From Arthrobacter sp. H16F315 (GTDB lineage Bacteria > Actinomycetota > Actinomycetes > Actinomycetales > Micrococcaceae), in the NCBI RefSeq assembly GCF_024124825.1, contig NZ_JAMXSS010000002.1:124001-188000 (forward strand): 64,000 bases of DNA, given 5' to 3'. A model generated the notes under the pieces. That model did no database searches, was not told where the DNA came from, and was given only the letters and a program-made list of their open reading frames with translations. Shown one piece after another: positions 25,034-35,757 of this stretch. The number at the start of each line of letters is the position of its first letter. The first letter of the stretch is position 1. The position numbers and the translations under genes are program-made.

Positions 25034-26209
25034 ATGACCACACAGCCCCTAAGGGTCGGGATGGTCGGCTACGCCTTTATGGGTGCTGCCCACTCCCACG
25101 CATGGCGGACGGCGCCCCGTTTTTTTGACTTGCCACTGGAACCGCAACTCACCGCAGTTGCCGGCCGCAGTGAAGACGGGGTCCGGGCGGCCGCAGCCAA
25201 GTTCGGCTGGGCTTCCACAGAGACGGACTGGCGCCGCCTGATCGAACGCGACGACATCGACCTGATCGACATCTGCAGCCCGGGTGACACACACGAAGAG
25301 ATCGCCCTCGCGGCCCTTGCCGCCGGCAAGCACGTCCTGTGCGAGAAACCGCTGGCGAACTCGGTGGCCGAGGCTGAGCGGATGACAACGGCGGCCGACG
25401 CTGCCGCCCAGCGTGGTGTGCTCTCGCTCTGTGGATTCAGCTATCGCCGCACGCCGGCGCTGTCGCTCGCCCGGCGGTTCGTGGAGCAGGGACGGTTAGG
25501 CACAATCCGGCACGTGCGCGCCCAGTATCTGCAGGACTGGTTGACCGACGAAAATGCGCCCATGACCTGGCGGCTGGACAAGTCCAAATCCGGATCCGGC
25601 TCGCTGGGCGATATCGGGGCGCACATCATCGACGCGGCCCAATGGATCACCGGCCAAAAAATCGCCGGAGTCTCCGCTCTGCTGGAGACGTTCGTCCAGC
25701 AACGCCCGCTGGCCGGGGCCATGGTGGGCCTTGGCGGTCACGGCGACATCAGCGCTGACGCGCCCCGCGGGAGGGTCACCGTGGACGACGCAGCGATTTT
25801 CACGGCACGGTTCGACGGCGGTCCGATCGGGGTGTTCGAGGCCACGCGCTACGCGCTGGGCCGCAAGAATGCCATGCGGATCGAGATCAACGGCACCAAG
25901 GGATCGCTGGCTTTCGACTTCGAAGAAATGAATGTCCTGTCTTTTTACGACGCGGCAGACTCCCCTGATGCCGGTTTCCGCCGGATCTTTGTCACCGAGC
26001 CGGAACATCCCTATGCCGGCAACTGGTGGCCCACCGGCCACGGTCTCGGCTACGAGCATGGATTCACCCACCAGGTTGTCGACTTGGTGAACGCGCTAGC
26101 CGACAACCGCCAGCCGGAACCATCGTTTGGCGATGCACTCCAGGTCCAGCGCGTGCTGGCCGCCGTAGAAACCAGTGCCAAGAATTCCAGCCTGTGGCAA
26201 ACCGTCTAA
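25034..26209 (+). CDS. Gfo/Idh/MocA oxidoreductase 1
   Basis: NAD(P)-dependent sugar oxidoreductase of 391 residues. The Rossmann start GMVGYAFMGAAHSHAW, the cofactor strand DLIDICSPGDTHEEIA, and VLCEKPLANS with the catalytic Lys of the E-K-P motif are typical. The C-terminal sheet domain has GDIGAHIIDAAQWITG, with the usual Asp/His pair. Such enzymes oxidise a sugar ring hydroxyl, often at C3 of a glycoside. AAAGGA lies 6 bases before the ATG. It heads the enzyme part of the importer operon. Confidence 0.92.
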   Translation: MTTQPLRVGMVGYAFMGAAHSHAWRTAPRFFDLPLEPQLTAVAGRSEDGVRAAAAKFGWASTETDWRRLIERDDIDLIDICSPGDTHEEIALAALAAGKHVLCEKPLANSVAEAERMTTAADAAAQRGVLSLCGFSYRRTPALSLARRFVEQGRLGTIRHVRAQYLQDWLTDENAPMTWRLDKSKSGSGSLGDIGAHIIDAAQWITGQKIAGVSALLETFVQQRPLAGAMVGLGGHGDISADAPRGRVTVDDAAIFTARFDGGPIGVFEATRYALGRKNAMRIEINGTKGSLAFDFEEMNVLSFYDAADSPDAGFRRIFVTEPEHPYAGNWWPTGHGLGYEHGFTHQVVDLVNALADNRQPEPSFGDALQVQRVLAAVETSAKNSSLWQTV

Positions 26210-26252
26210 GACCAATGCCGGGACCAAAGATACCGAAGAAGAGGGACGCCAC

Positions 26253-27256
26253 ATGACACGAGCCATCACCTTGTTCACCGGACAATGGGCGGACCTGCCG
26301 TTCGAGGAGGTGGCGCGCCTCGCCGGCGAATGGGGCTTCGAAGGCCTCGAAATAGCCTGTTGGGGCGACCACCTTGACCCCCGCCGCGCCGCCGAAGACG
26401 ACAGCTACCTCCAGGACCGGCTCAATATTCTGGAAAAGAACAATCTAAAGGTCTTTGCCATCGCCAACCACCTCACCGGCCAAGCGGTCTGCGACGACCC
26501 CATTGACGAACGTCACCGGGACATCCTCTCCCACGAGGTCTGGGAGACGGCAATCCTGACGGAGTCCGGGCCAGGGCTGCCGAAGCCATGAAAGACACTG
26601 CCAGAGCGGCTGCCCGGCTGGGCGCCAAGACGGTCACCGGGTTCACCGGGTCCTCCATCTGGAAGACCGTCGCCATGTTCCCACCCGCCTCCGCGGGCAT
26701 GATTGAACGCGGTTACCAGGATTTCGCGGATCGATGGAACCCGATCATGGATGTCTTCGACGACGCCGGGGTCCGCTTCGCCTTGGAGGTGCACCCTTCC
26801 GAGATCGCATACGACTACTGGACCGCCAGGCGCACCCTGGAGGCCATCGGCCACCGGGAAAACTTCGGCCTGAACTTCGACCCCTCCCACTTCATCTGGC
26901 AGGACCTGGACCCGGTGATGTTCCTGCAAGACTTTGCGCCGAAAATTTTCCACGTCCACGTCAAGGAATCCATCCGGCAACTTGATGGCCGTAACGGAAG
27001 GCTCGGCTCCCACCTACCGTGGGCGGATCCCCGCCGCGGCTGGGATTTTGTGACCGCTGGCCACGGCGACGTGAGATGGGAACCCATCTTCCGCACCCTG
27101 AACGCCATCGGCTACGAAGGGCCCACCAGCGTCGAGTGGGAAGACGCGGGCATGGATCGGATGATCGGAGCGCCCCAAGCCCTGGCCATGGTCCAGGAGC
27201 TCGCCAAAATTGCCCCTCCGGGCGCCGCCTTCGACTCGGCATTCTCGAGCCATTGA
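26253..27256 (+). pseudogene. Sugar-phosphate isomerase/epimerase TIM barrel, one frameshift
   Basis: Xylose-isomerase-like TIM-barrel enzyme of about 334 residues after repair. Frame one runs from MTRAITLFTGQWADLPFEEV through [10 protein letters not shown] to a stop at 26589; frame two continues from there with [21 protein letters not shown] to the natural end. Adding one G to the GGG at 26542-26544 restores [20 protein letters not shown]. Likely metal ligands are Glu in [11 protein letters not shown], Asp in [10 protein letters not shown], His in FHVHVKES and Glu in SVEWEDAG. In keto-glycoside pathways such proteins act as epimerases, dehydratases or lyases on the oxidised sugar. The break may be a base-call error. 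Confidence 0.87.
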
Positions 27257-27305
27257 GCACCACCACTTCCGGTCTGAAAACCGCAACCGAAGCAGAGGAA
27301 ATTTC

Positions 27306-28004
27306 ATGACAGAAAAGAAAACCGCGCTGGTGGTCCGAGGCGGGTGGGACGGCCACCAGCCTGTCGAAGCCACAGAACTCTTTATCCCGTTCCTGGAGTC
27401 CAACGGCTACGACGTCCGGGTCGAGGAGTCCACCAAAATCTACGCCGACGCCCGGTATATGGCCGGCGTGGACCTGATCATGCAGTGCATGACCATGACC
27501 ACCATCGAAAAGGACGAATTTGAAGGGCTGCGCGGCGCCGTTGAGAACGGAACCGGGCTGGCCGGCTGGCACGGTGGTATCGCTGATTCCTACCGGAACA
27601 CCTCCGACTACCTCCACCTGATCGGCGGACAGTTCGCTTGCCACCCCGGCAAGGACCCCGACGAATGCACCGGCGGACAAGCTGATAACTACATTCCTTA
27701 CACGGTCACCATGCTCCCGGCCGCGGCAGAGCATCCGATCACCCAGGGCATCGGCGATTTCGATTTGGTCACCGAACAGTATTGGGTGCTGACGGACGAC
27801 TATATCGACGTCCTGGCAACAACTACCCAGAAGGTCCGGGCTTGGGATCCGTGGCACCGCGAAGTGACCTCACCCGCAATCTGGACACGGCAATGGGGCC
27901 AGGGCAGTATCTTCGTCGCCACTCCCGGCCACAACATCGAAGTCCTCCAGGACAGCACCGTCCGTACCATCATCGAAAGGGGCCTGCTGTGGGCAAGCCG
28001 TTAA
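27306..28004 (+). CDS. ThuA-domain protein
   Basis: ThuA-like protein (glutamine-amidotransferase-like fold) of 232 residues. Recognisable by LVVRGGWDGHQP at the start, GTGLAGWHGGIAD, IGGQFACHPG and QGSIFVATPGHN near the end. In rhizobia ThuA with the Gfo/Idh protein ThuB turns trehalose or sucrose into 3-keto derivatives. Here it sits between two Gfo/Idh genes and a TIM-barrel gene, a similar set. Its last 16 bases overlap the next gene. Confidence 0.88.
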   Translation: MTEKKTALVVRGGWDGHQPVEATELFIPFLESNGYDVRVEESTKIYADARYMAGVDLIMQCMTMTTIEKDEFEGLRGAVENGTGLAGWHGGIADSYRNTSDYLHLIGGQFACHPGKDPDECTGGQADNYIPYTVTMLPAAAEHPITQGIGDFDLVTEQYWVLTDDYIDVLATTTQKVRAWDPWHREVTSPAIWTRQWGQGSIFVATPGHNIEVLQDSTVRTIIERGLLWASR

Positions 28005-29116
28005 ATGTAGGAATCATCGGCTGTGGGGCAATCATCGCCCAGTACTTGGCCAACTTCCGGCGACTCGAGGACATCAGCCTGGTGGCGGTGGCGGACCTCG
28101 ACCCGGCACGGGCGAAAGCTGTTGCCGCGGGCTACGACGGTGTCCGCGCGATGTCCGTCGACGGGTTGTTGGCCGCCGACGACGTGGATCTGGTCCTGAA
28201 CCTGACCATTCCGGCTGCGCACGCCGAAGTGGCGCTCAAGGCGATTGCGGCCGGTAAGAGCGTTTACGGCGAGAAGCCGCTCGCGGCTACAACCGCCGAG
28301 GCCCGGCGGGTGCTGGACGCAGCACGCGACGCCGGTGTTGTCGTCGGTTGTGCCCCGGACACTGTCCTGGGCACTGGTGTCCAGACGGCCCGCAAGGCGA
28401 TCGACGACGGTTTGATCGGCGCACCCATCTCTGCAACCGCCACGATGATGACGCCCGGCCATGAACGCTGGCACCCGAATCCTGACTTCTACTATCAGCC
28501 CGGCGGCGGTCCGCTCCTGGACATGGGCCCCTACTACGTGAGCGCCCTGGTCAACATGCTGGGGCCGGTGGTTTCCGTAGTCGGCGCCGCCAGCCATACC
28601 CGGGCTGGGCGCACCATTGGCTCGGGACCGCGCGCAGGCGAGGTGGTACCGGTCAACATCGACTCGCATGTGACGGGGATCCTGGTCCACGCCAGCGGCG
28701 CATTGTCGACCCTGGTGATGAGCTTTGATGCGGTAAAAACAAAGTCACCCAACATTGAGATTCACGGTGAGCTGGGGTCCCTGGTTGTGCCGGACCCGAA
28801 CTACTTCGATGGTGACGTTGAACTCTTCACCTTGGGCTCCGACGCTTGGGAGACCCTCCCTGTCTCCGCCGGGTACGTCGACTCGGGCCGCGGCTTCGGC
28901 ATCGCGGACCTGGCGGCCACCCCCGCAGGAGCTGAACCGCGCGCGGGCGGGCGGCTGGCTTACCATGTTCTCGAAGTGATGGAGTCTGTGCTGGAATCGG
29001 CCCGCAGCGGCTCAGCGGTCCCGATCGACAGCACCGCGTCCCGGCCGGCTTTGGTGGAGCTGACTTTCTTGCCGGGCACGACCGTGGACGGCGAGGTTCA
29101 GGAGATCTCCGCCTAG
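27989..29116 (+). CDS. Gfo/Idh/MocA oxidoreductase 2 (ThuB-like)
   Basis: NAD(P)-dependent sugar oxidoreductase of about 375 residues. I start at the GTG of VGKPLNVGIIGCGAII, inside the end of the ThuA gene, because the Rossmann motif begins seven residues later; earlier codons in this frame are the ThuA gene in another frame. VYGEKPLAAT holds the E-K-P motif, and LLDMGPYYVSALVNMLG replaces the more usual D-x-G-x-H with a Tyr where His is common. It is probably the ThuB partner of the ThuA protein. It is the last gene of the operon and a strong hairpin follows 9 bases later. Confidence 0.9.
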   Translation: MGKPLNVGIIGCGAIIAQYLANFRRLEDISLVAVADLDPARAKAVAAGYDGVRAMSVDGLLAADDVDLVLNLTIPAAHAEVALKAIAAGKSVYGEKPLAATTAEARRVLDAARDAGVVVGCAPDTVLGTGVQTARKAIDDGLIGAPISATATMMTPGHERWHPNPDFYYQPGGGPLLDMGPYYVSALVNMLGPVVSVVGAASHTRAGRTIGSGPRAGEVVPVNIDSHVTGILVHASGALSTLVMSFDAVKTKSPNIEIHGELGSLVVPDPNYFDGDVELFTLGSDAWETLPVSAGYVDSGRGFGIADLAATPAGAEPRAGGRLAYHVLEVMESVLESARSGSAVPIDSTASRPALVELTFLPGTTVDGEVQEISA

Positions 29117-29125
29117 CAAAACCCC

Positions 29126-29170
29126 AAACGGCGGCCGGACACGGACAACATCCGTGGCCGGCCGCCGTTT
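29126..29170. terminator. Bidirectional hairpin terminator
   Basis: Arms AAACGGCGGCCGG (29126-29138) and CCGGCCGCCGTTT (29158-29170) pair perfectly, with inner ACGGA/TCCGT pairing. It lies between two convergent genes and has A- and T-rich ends on both strands, so it can stop transcription from both sides. Confidence 0.85.
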
Positions 29171-29186
29171 GTGCTGCGGCGGGGGG

Positions 29187-30269
29187 CTAATCGCCGGGGT
29201 ACCGGATGCCGCATTGCCTCCGCGCCTGGTCCAAGAGGGACATGGTTGCCAGGGTGTCGGCCAGCGGCAGGGTAGGGCTCTCCCTGCGCCCTTGCTGGAT
29301 GCACCGGGTCACTTCGCGCAACTGGTACGTGTACCCCCTTCCGGCCGCCGGAAAGTCCTCCACCCGCTGCTCCCCTGAGGCCAGCGTGATCGTCAACTGG
29401 CGGGGGTTGAACAGCGGCGACCCGCAGCGCAGCATGCCGCGGGTGCCGGCTACTGTTGCGGTCTGCGTGGATACCGTGCTCAATGATGCGAGCAGTTGTG
29501 CCTGCGCCCCCGAGGGGTACTGCAGCGTCATGGTGGTGGTGGTGTCCACGCCGTCGCTGTTCAGGTGGGAGCTGGCCGTCAGTGATCGGGGCCGGCCCAG
29601 GGCGGCCTGCGCCCAGGTCAGCAGATAGACACCCAGGTCCATGAGTGCGCCGCCGCCCTCCTCCCGCTTCCACAGCCGGGCCTCCGGGTCGAACGGTGCG
29701 GGGAAGCCAAGATCGGCCTGGATCCAGCGGACCTCGCCCAGTTCACCGGACGCCGCGATCTCCGCCGCCCGCTGCATGCTGGGCAGGAAACGGGTCCAGA
29801 CTCCCTCCATGAGGAACAACCCCTTGTCCCGGGCCACGCTGGCTAGATGCTCCGCGTGCCTCGCATTCAGGGTTAGGGGCTTCTCGCACAAAACGTGTTT
29901 GCCGGCGCCGAGGGCTTCCAGTGCCACCGCGTAGTGGCTGGCGTGCGGCGTCGCCACGTACACAACATCCACGTCGGGATCCTGAAGCAGCCGCTGGTAG
30001 CCGGACAGCCCGACGCCGGCATGGTCACCGTAGGCGTGGTTGAAGCCATGTTCGGCGGCGAAGGCCTCGGCGCCGGCCAGTGTCCGCGAGCTTACGGCAT
30101 GGAGGACCGCGTCCGGCAGCAGGGACAGGTCACTGACAACAATGGACGCGATCCGCCCGGTGGCAATCACCCCCCAGCGCAGCGGACGGCCGGAGGCCGG
30201 CAACGGGTCCTGGCTGCCGGCCTCGATCAGCGGTGTCTTGACGAGCAGCGGTTCAATTGCCGCGGTCAA
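29187..30269 (-). CDS. Gfo/Idh/MocA oxidoreductase in the xylose cluster
   Basis: Dehydrogenase of 360 residues in the trans-1,2-dihydrodiol/xylose-dehydrogenase-like branch. Features: [18 protein letters not shown] (cofactor loop, about residue 31), [24 protein letters not shown], and [14 protein letters not shown], with Tyr in place of the common His. About 30 extra residues precede the Rossmann fold, so a later start is possible. Its start overlaps the end of xylB by 17 bases, implying co-transcription with xylA and xylB. A role in oxidising xylose or a related pentose is inferred from the neighbours. Confidence 0.87.
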   Translation of the reverse strand: MTAAIEPLLVKTPLIEAGSQDPLPASGRPLRWGVIATGRIASIVVSDLSLLPDAVLHAVSSRTLAGAEAFAAEHGFNHAYGDHAGVGLSGYQRLLQDPDVDVVYVATPHASHYAVALEALGAGKHVLCEKPLTLNARHAEHLASVARDKGLFLMEGVWTRFLPSMQRAAEIAASGELGEVRWIQADLGFPAPFDPEARLWKREEGGGALMDLGVYLLTWAQAALGRPRSLTASSHLNSDGVDTTTTMTLQYPSGAQAQLLASLSTVSTQTATVAGTRGMLRCGSPLFNPRQLTITLASGEQRVEDFPAAGRGYTYQLREVTRCIQQGRRESPTLPLADTLATMSLLDQARRQCGIRYPGD

Positions 30270-31802
30270 TGTACGCGGCCATCCTCTTATAGTTTGTGCT
30301 GATCCGTGCCTGGAAGTCGCGCTCCGGCGTAGCGTCCAGCGCCACGTCCCAGCCGGGACGGTTGCCGCTGAGCGCCCATGCCGCCTGCACGGCGGCTCCC
30401 CGGGCCACGTACTCCCCCGGACTGGGGATCAGGACCGGCAGGTCGAAGACCTGCGCCGCGATCCGCTGTACTGCCGGATTCTGCACGGCCCCGCCGATCA
30501 GCAGCAGCCGACCGGCCGGATAGCCCAGCTCCCGCAGCGCGTCCAGGCCTCCGGACAGGCCGCACAGCATGCCTTCGATCGCGGCACGGGCCAGGTTCGG
30601 CCGGGTGGTGGACTCAATGCTCAAGCCGTGGAAGCTTGCCTTGGCGTGCGGCAGGTTGGGCGTCCGTTCACCCTCGAAATACGGGACAAGCACCACGCCG
30701 CCGGCGCTGGGTTCGGCCTCCAGCGCGAGCGCTGCCAGTTCCGTGAAATCCACGGCCAGCAGTCCCGCGATGGAGCTCAGGACCCGCGCAGCGTTCAAGG
30801 TCACCGCGATGGGCAGGTACGCTCCGGCGGCGTCGGCAAATCCCGCCACGGTGCCGGTGGTGTCGGTGAACAGCCCGGAGGCGACGGCGAAGACCGTGCC
30901 GCTGGTCCCTACCGAGACCACCACGTCCCCCGGCCCGGCGCCGAGCCCGAGCGCGGCAGCGGCATTGTCACCGGCTCCGGGACCGAGGATGATTCTCTCG
31001 TCACCGGAACCGTCCGCGCCGCGCAGCAGGGTGCGGCCGAGGGCACCGAAACACTCCGGATGGACGGCCCCGGCGGACGCGCCGGGGGCCAGCACCCGCG
31101 GGAGGATAACCGCCCCGCCGCGATCGACGCCGCCGGGCTGGGCCCCATTGGAAGCCCCCTCTGATTCCGGTGCGGCTTCCCGGGCGTCGCGCCCGAACGC
31201 CAGCTTGAACAGGTCCAGCTCGTAGCTGCCGGAGAAGGGGCTCCAGTAGCCAGTGCCGCTGGCATCGGAACGGTCCGTGGTCAGCTGTTCCAGGTCCGGG
31301 CCCAGCGGGCTGGACCCGGCCGGACCGTAGCCGCGCAGGCGCCAGGTGAGCCAGTCATGCGGCAGAGCCACGGCGGCGACGCGGGCGGCGGTTTCCGGTT
31401 CGTGGTCCCGCACCCACCGGACCTTGGTGACGGTGAAGGACGCCACCGGGACCAGACCGGTCCGCCGGGCGAAGTCCTCGGCGCCGACTTCGGCGGTGAG
31501 GTCCGCGGCCGACTGCGCCGAGCGGGTGTCGTTCCAGAGCAGTGCCGGCCGCACCACATTGCCCTCGGCGTCGAGCAGGACCATGCCGTGCTGCTGCCCG
31601 CCGACGGAAAGCGCGCTGACGCCGGCCAGCCCGCCGGCGTCGTCGATGGCTTCGGACAGGGCCCGCCACCAGTGGTCGGGGTGGACCTCTGTGCCCTCCG
31701 GGTGCCCGGCGCGGCCCTCGCGGACCAGGCGCCGCTGCCGGCCTCCAGGACGACGATCTTGCAGCTCTGCGTGGACGAGTCCACGCCGGCAACCAGGTTC
31801 AT
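30253..31802 (-). pseudogene. xylB: Xylulokinase, one frameshift
   Basis: FGGY-family sugar kinase, phosphorylating D-xylulose after xylose isomerase; about 516 residues when repaired. The N-terminal frame gives [22 protein letters not shown]; a second frame then covers the rest, with [40 protein letters not shown] and [16 protein letters not shown]. One C added on the plus strand at 31732-31733 joins the two and restores the missing HxxWW-type region. It follows xylA by 19 bases counted from MNLVAG (MTAVP five codons earlier is also possible). The catalytic parts are intact, so the break could be a sequencing error. Confidence 0.9.
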
Positions 31803-31821
31803 GGGAACAGCCGTCACGGGA

Positions 31822-33012
31822 TCAGCGGGCGCCGAGCAGGTGCTCGATGAAGAGCTGCTGCAGCTTCACGAAACCGAAGCCCTTGCCGCCGAAGTAGGCG
31901 TCGGCGTCGAAGTCCTCGTAGGAGGCTCGGTCGGCCCGGAGCTGTTCGTAGCCTTCGCCCGGGTTGAGGGTGGGCTCGTTGATTTCAGCCACGCGTGAGG
32001 CCTGCAGTGCCGCCTGGACCTCGGGGTCGGCGCGGAAGGCCTTGGCGCGCTCCTTGAGCAGGAGATAGGTCTGCATGTTGGCAGCCGCGGAGTCCCAGAC
32101 GCCGTCGATATCCTCGGTGCGGCTGGGCTTGTAGTCGAAGTGGCGCGGTCCCTGATAAGAAGGGCCGCCGTCGGGTCCACCGTTTTCGAGCAGGTCCACC
32201 AGCGAGAACGCGTTCTGCAGGTCGCCGTGGCCGAACACCAGGTCCTGGTCGAACTTGATGCTGCGCTGGCCGTTGAGGTCGATGTGGAAGAGCTTGCCCT
32301 GGTACAGCGCCTGGGCGATGCCGTGGGTGAAGTTCAGCCCGGCCATCTGCTCGTGCCCGGTTTCGGGGTTGATGCCCACCAGTTCGGGGCGTTCCAGGGT
32401 CTCGATGAAGGCGAGGGCATGGCCGAGTGTGGGCAGCAGGATGTCGCCGCGGGGTTCGTTGGGCTTGGGCTCGATCGCGAACCGGATGTTGTAGCCCTTG
32501 TCCGTCACGTAGTCGCCGAGCAGGTTCACGGCCTCGCGGTAGCGTTCCAGGGCGCCGCGGATGTCCTTGGCGGCATCGTACTCACTGCCTTCGCGTCCGC
32601 CCCACATCACGAACGTCTCGGCACCCAGTTCGGCGGCGAGGTCAATGTTGTCCAGCACCTTGCGCAAGGCGAAGCGGCGCACGCCGCGGTCGTTGCTGGT
32701 GAAGCCGCCGTCCTTGAACACGGGGTGGCTGAACAGGTTCGTGGTGACCATCGGGACGATCATCCCGGTGGATTTCAGCGCACCGGTCAGACGGTCAATT
32801 TCCCGCTGCCGGTCAGCCGCGGAGCAACCGAAAGGGAACAGGTCGTTGTCGTGGAAAGTGATGCCGTACGCGCCGAGGTCGCTGAGCCGATTGATGGCCT
32901 CCACGGTGTCCAGCGGCGGGCGGGTGGCGGACCCGAACTGGTCCTGGGCCTCCCAGCCCACGGTCCAGAGACCGAACGAGAACTTGTCTTCACGGGTAGG
33001 CTGAATCGCCAT
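31822..33012 (-). CDS. xylA: Xylose isomerase
   Basis: Converts D-xylose to D-xylulose in the cytoplasm. 396 residues, the size of actinobacterial class I enzymes. Diagnostic elements: the catalytic His in [21 protein letters not shown], the metal Glu in [27 protein letters not shown] and HIDLNGQ. The start MAIQPTRED is preceded by GGAG-like AAAGCT spacing and matches the family N-terminus; the open frame reaches 48 codons further up through promoter DNA. First gene of the xylAB-Gfo/Idh operon, divergent from the alditol oxidase gene. Confidence 0.97.
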   Translation of the reverse strand: MAIQPTREDKFSFGLWTVGWEAQDQFGSATRPPLDTVEAINRLSDLGAYGITFHDNDLFPFGCSAADRQREIDRLTGALKSTGMIVPMVTTNLFSHPVFKDGGFTSNDRGVRRFALRKVLDNIDLAAELGAETFVMWGGREGSEYDAAKDIRGALERYREAVNLLGDYVTDKGYNIRFAIEPKPNEPRGDILLPTLGHALAFIETLERPELVGINPETGHEQMAGLNFTHGIAQALYQGKLFHIDLNGQRSIKFDQDLVFGHGDLQNAFSLVDLLENGGPDGGPSYQGPRHFDYKPSRTEDIDGVWDSAAANMQTYLLLKERAKAFRADPEVQAALQASRVAEINEPTLNPGEGYEQLRADRASYEDFDADAYFGGKGFGFVKLQQLFIEHLLGAR

Positions 33013-33088
33013 TGAAAGCTCCAAAGGTTGAGGTGGTGGGTAGTGCTGGAACGGCGCCGCAGCGACGGCATCCATAAATTGTTCTGCA

Positions 33089-33115
33089 ATCAAACATATT
33101 AGAATTATTTGTGAT
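33089..33115. promoter_or_regulatory. AT-rich inverted repeat in the xylA/alditol oxidase gap
   Basis: In a GC-rich genome the stretch 33083-33115 stands out as AT-rich. It holds an imperfect inverted repeat whose ends read ATCAAAC and TTTGTGAT-like, with CAAA..TTTG arms around a TTAGAA core. It lies 77 bases before the xylA start and 140 before the divergent oxidase gene. It is a candidate operator for the ROK regulator encoded next to it. The rest of the gap (33013-33254) shows no gene. Confidence 0.5.
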
Positions 33116-33254
33116 GTCAACCACGGAGTTAACTTTCCAGCGACGCAACAGCACATAGAGAACCTGGATCACCCTCGATCCGGAGTGGGACTACTGTTAT
33201 GTTTTGTACAACACCAAACCCGGCCGAGAAGGCTTAATCAAAGGATGGCCCGTG

Positions 33255-34522
33255 ATGGAACAGCTCGTGACCGAACGCAATTGGGCCGGGAACCACATTT
33301 ACGTTGCCCCCGAGTCGCCCACCCTGCCAGCATGGAAGAACTACAGGCACTCGTAGCTGGAGCCACCCGGATCCGCGCCCTGGGGTCCAGGCACTCGTTT
33401 AATGACATCGCGGACACCGCCGGGACTCTGGTGGTGCTGGACAAGCTCGACCCAAGCATCAGCGTCGACACGATTAACATGACAGTGACGGTCGGCGCGG
33501 GCACGCGCTACGGAACGCTCGCCGCCGAGTTGCAGCGCCGGGGCTACGCCCTGCATAACTTGGCCTCCCTTCCCCACATTTCCGTGGCCGGCGCCGTAGC
33601 CACCGCCACCCACGGTTCCGGGGACGCCAACGGCAACCTGGCCACCGCCGTCAGCGGCCTGGAACTGGTCACGGCCGACGGCACCGTGCTCTCCGCGCGC
33701 CGCGGTGACCCGGACTTCGACGGTCTCGTGGTGGGGCTGGGAGCTCTGGGAATCGTCAGCCGCCTCACCCTGGACATTGAACCCACCTTCGAGGTCAGCC
33801 AGGTCGTTTTCGAAGACCTCGACTGGGATCAGGTCCTGGAGAACTTCGACGGCGTAACGTCTTCCGCGTATAGCGTGAGCCTATTCACCGAGTGGAGCGC
33901 ACCCACTGTGGGGCAGGCATGGCTCAAAAGCCGTTCGGGTACCCCTGCCCCGGACCATGGAACCGGGTCCTTCTTCGGCGGAACCCCGGCCCCCATGCCC
34001 CGGCACCCGCTGCCCGGGGTCTCCGGCAGCAACTGCACCCAACAGTTGGGCGTTCCTGGCCCGTGGTCGGACCGGCTCGCCCACTTCCGGATGGAGTTCA
34101 CTCCCAGCAAAGGCGATGAGCTGCAGAGCGAGTACCTCGTTCCGCGGGAGCACGCCGTGGCGGCCCTACGCGCCATGCGCGGGCTCTCGGACGTCGTGAC
34201 ACCGCTGCTGCTGGTGGGAGAAATCCGCACGATCGCCGCGGATACGCTGTGGATGAGCCCGAACTACGGCCGCGACGGCATTGGGCTGCACTTCACGTGG
34301 CGCCCGGACCAGCCTGCCGTTGAAGCCATCCTGCCCCTCATCGAAGCAGAGCTGGCCCCGTTTGGCGCCCGCCCGCACTGGGGCAAGCTATTCAGCGCCG
34401 AAGTCGCCGACCTCGAGCCGATGTACCCGCGCTTCGCGGATTTCACTGCACTGGCGGCGCGCATGGATCCTGCCGGAAAATTCCGGAACAGTTTCCTTGA
34501 CCGCACCGTGTTCGGCGGCTGA
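33255..34522 (+). pseudogene. Alditol (xylitol) oxidase, one frameshift
   Basis: FAD-dependent alditol oxidase, AldO/xylitol-oxidase family, which oxidises polyols to aldoses with release of peroxide; about 422 residues when repaired. The first frame gives MEQLVTERNWAGNHIYVAPES, the conserved N-terminus; the second gives HPASMEELQALV to the end. One C added in the CCC at 33318-33320 joins them. The His that carries covalent FAD lies in RALGSRHSFND; HISVAGAVATATHGSG is the other flavin-site block. A GTG at 33267 (VTERNW) is an alternative start; AAGGA suits the ATG at 33255. Together with xylAB it suggests xylitol to xylose to xylulose 5-phosphate. Confidence 0.87.
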
Positions 34523-34531
34523 TAGTCCGCG

Positions 34532-35756
34532 ATGATGACTTCTTCTAGCCAACTGCCTGCCCCGCCAACTGCCGAGCCAGATCCCTCCCGGCGGAACAAC
34601 CTGGCACTCATTACGTCCCTGGTCCACCACCACGGAGTCCTCAGCCGCGCCCAGCTGACCAAGCGGACCGGGCTGAACCGGTCCACCGTCGGGACTTTGA
34701 TCGGACAGCTCGTAACCTGGGGCCTGGTCTACGAGACGGCCCCCACCGGGGAAGCCCAAGTCGGCAGGCCCAGCCCCGAAGTTCGGCCCAGCCGGTCCAC
34801 TGCAGCTCTCGCGGTCAACCCGGAGATCGATGCTGTGACTATCGGGCTGGTGAGTCTCGGCGGGACAGTCCAACGAAAAATCCGATTTCCCACGGAACGG
34901 ATTCCCACCGCGGGCGAGGCCGTAAACATCGCCGCGGCTGTCATCGAAGGGATGCGCTCCGAGCTTGAGACTTCATACCGGATTACGGGGATCGGCGTGG
35001 CAGTGCCCGGACTGGTAAACCGCACGGATGGCATCGTCCGGCACGCTCCCCACCTGGGCTGGCGAGACGAGCCCGTGGCCAGGATGCTCAGTGAAGCAAC
35101 CGGTTATGAGTGCAGCGCTGCCAACGACGCATCGCTGGCCGCTGAGGCTGAACTCATTTTCGGCGCCGGAGCCGGCCGGGAAAACCTGGTCTACCTCAAC
35201 GGCGGCGCCTCCGGTATCGGCGGGGGCATCATCAGCGCCGGCACCTTGCTCCATGGAGCCTCCGGCTACGCCGGCGAACTTGGCCACACCTTCGTCCGGA
35301 CTGACGGGCGGACCTGCCACTGCGGGCGCCACCGGCTGCCTAGAAACAGAGGTCTCACAATCCAGCCTCTTCTCGCTGGCCGGACTGGAAAGCGGCGACG
35401 CCGTCGAACTCGAACACGCCCTTCGAAACACCGCCGGTACCGCGACGGCAACAGAAGTGGCCCGGCAACTGGAGTTCTTGGCTATCGCCCTTCGGAACAC
35501 GGTCAACATCTTCAATCCGGAGGCTATCGTCCTCGACGGATTCCTGGGGATTTTGCATGCCCTCGCCCCTGGTACTTTGGAGGAGCTCATCAGGTTCCAG
35601 GCCCTGGACGGCCCGGCCGAAGAGGTAAAAATCCACCGCTCGGCACTGGGGCCGGACCTTATGATGATCGGCGCAGCAGAACTGGCCTTTGCGCGGTTCC
35701 TGGCTGATCCGGCAAGCGTAGGCATCCTGCCTGCCCCGAACCCCCTGAAAGGCTGA
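34532..35756 (+). pseudogene. ROK-family regulator (XylR-like), one frameshift
   Basis: Repressor of the ROK family, about 407 residues when repaired. N-terminal winged helix (RRNNLALITSLVHHHGVLSRAQL, then KRTGLNRSTVGTLIGQLV) followed by a sugar-kinase-like sensor (GVAVPGLVNRTDGIVRHAP, GELGHTFV). The zinc motif C-x-C-G-x-x-G-C-L-E is cut: the first frame reads CHCGR and the second resumes ATGCLETEV. One G too many in the run 35324-35326 explains this, unlike most other breaks here, which need a base added. Position next to xylose genes suggests XylR. Its TGA ends one base before the aldose-epimerase ATG. Confidence 0.85.
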
Positions 35757-35757
35757 C

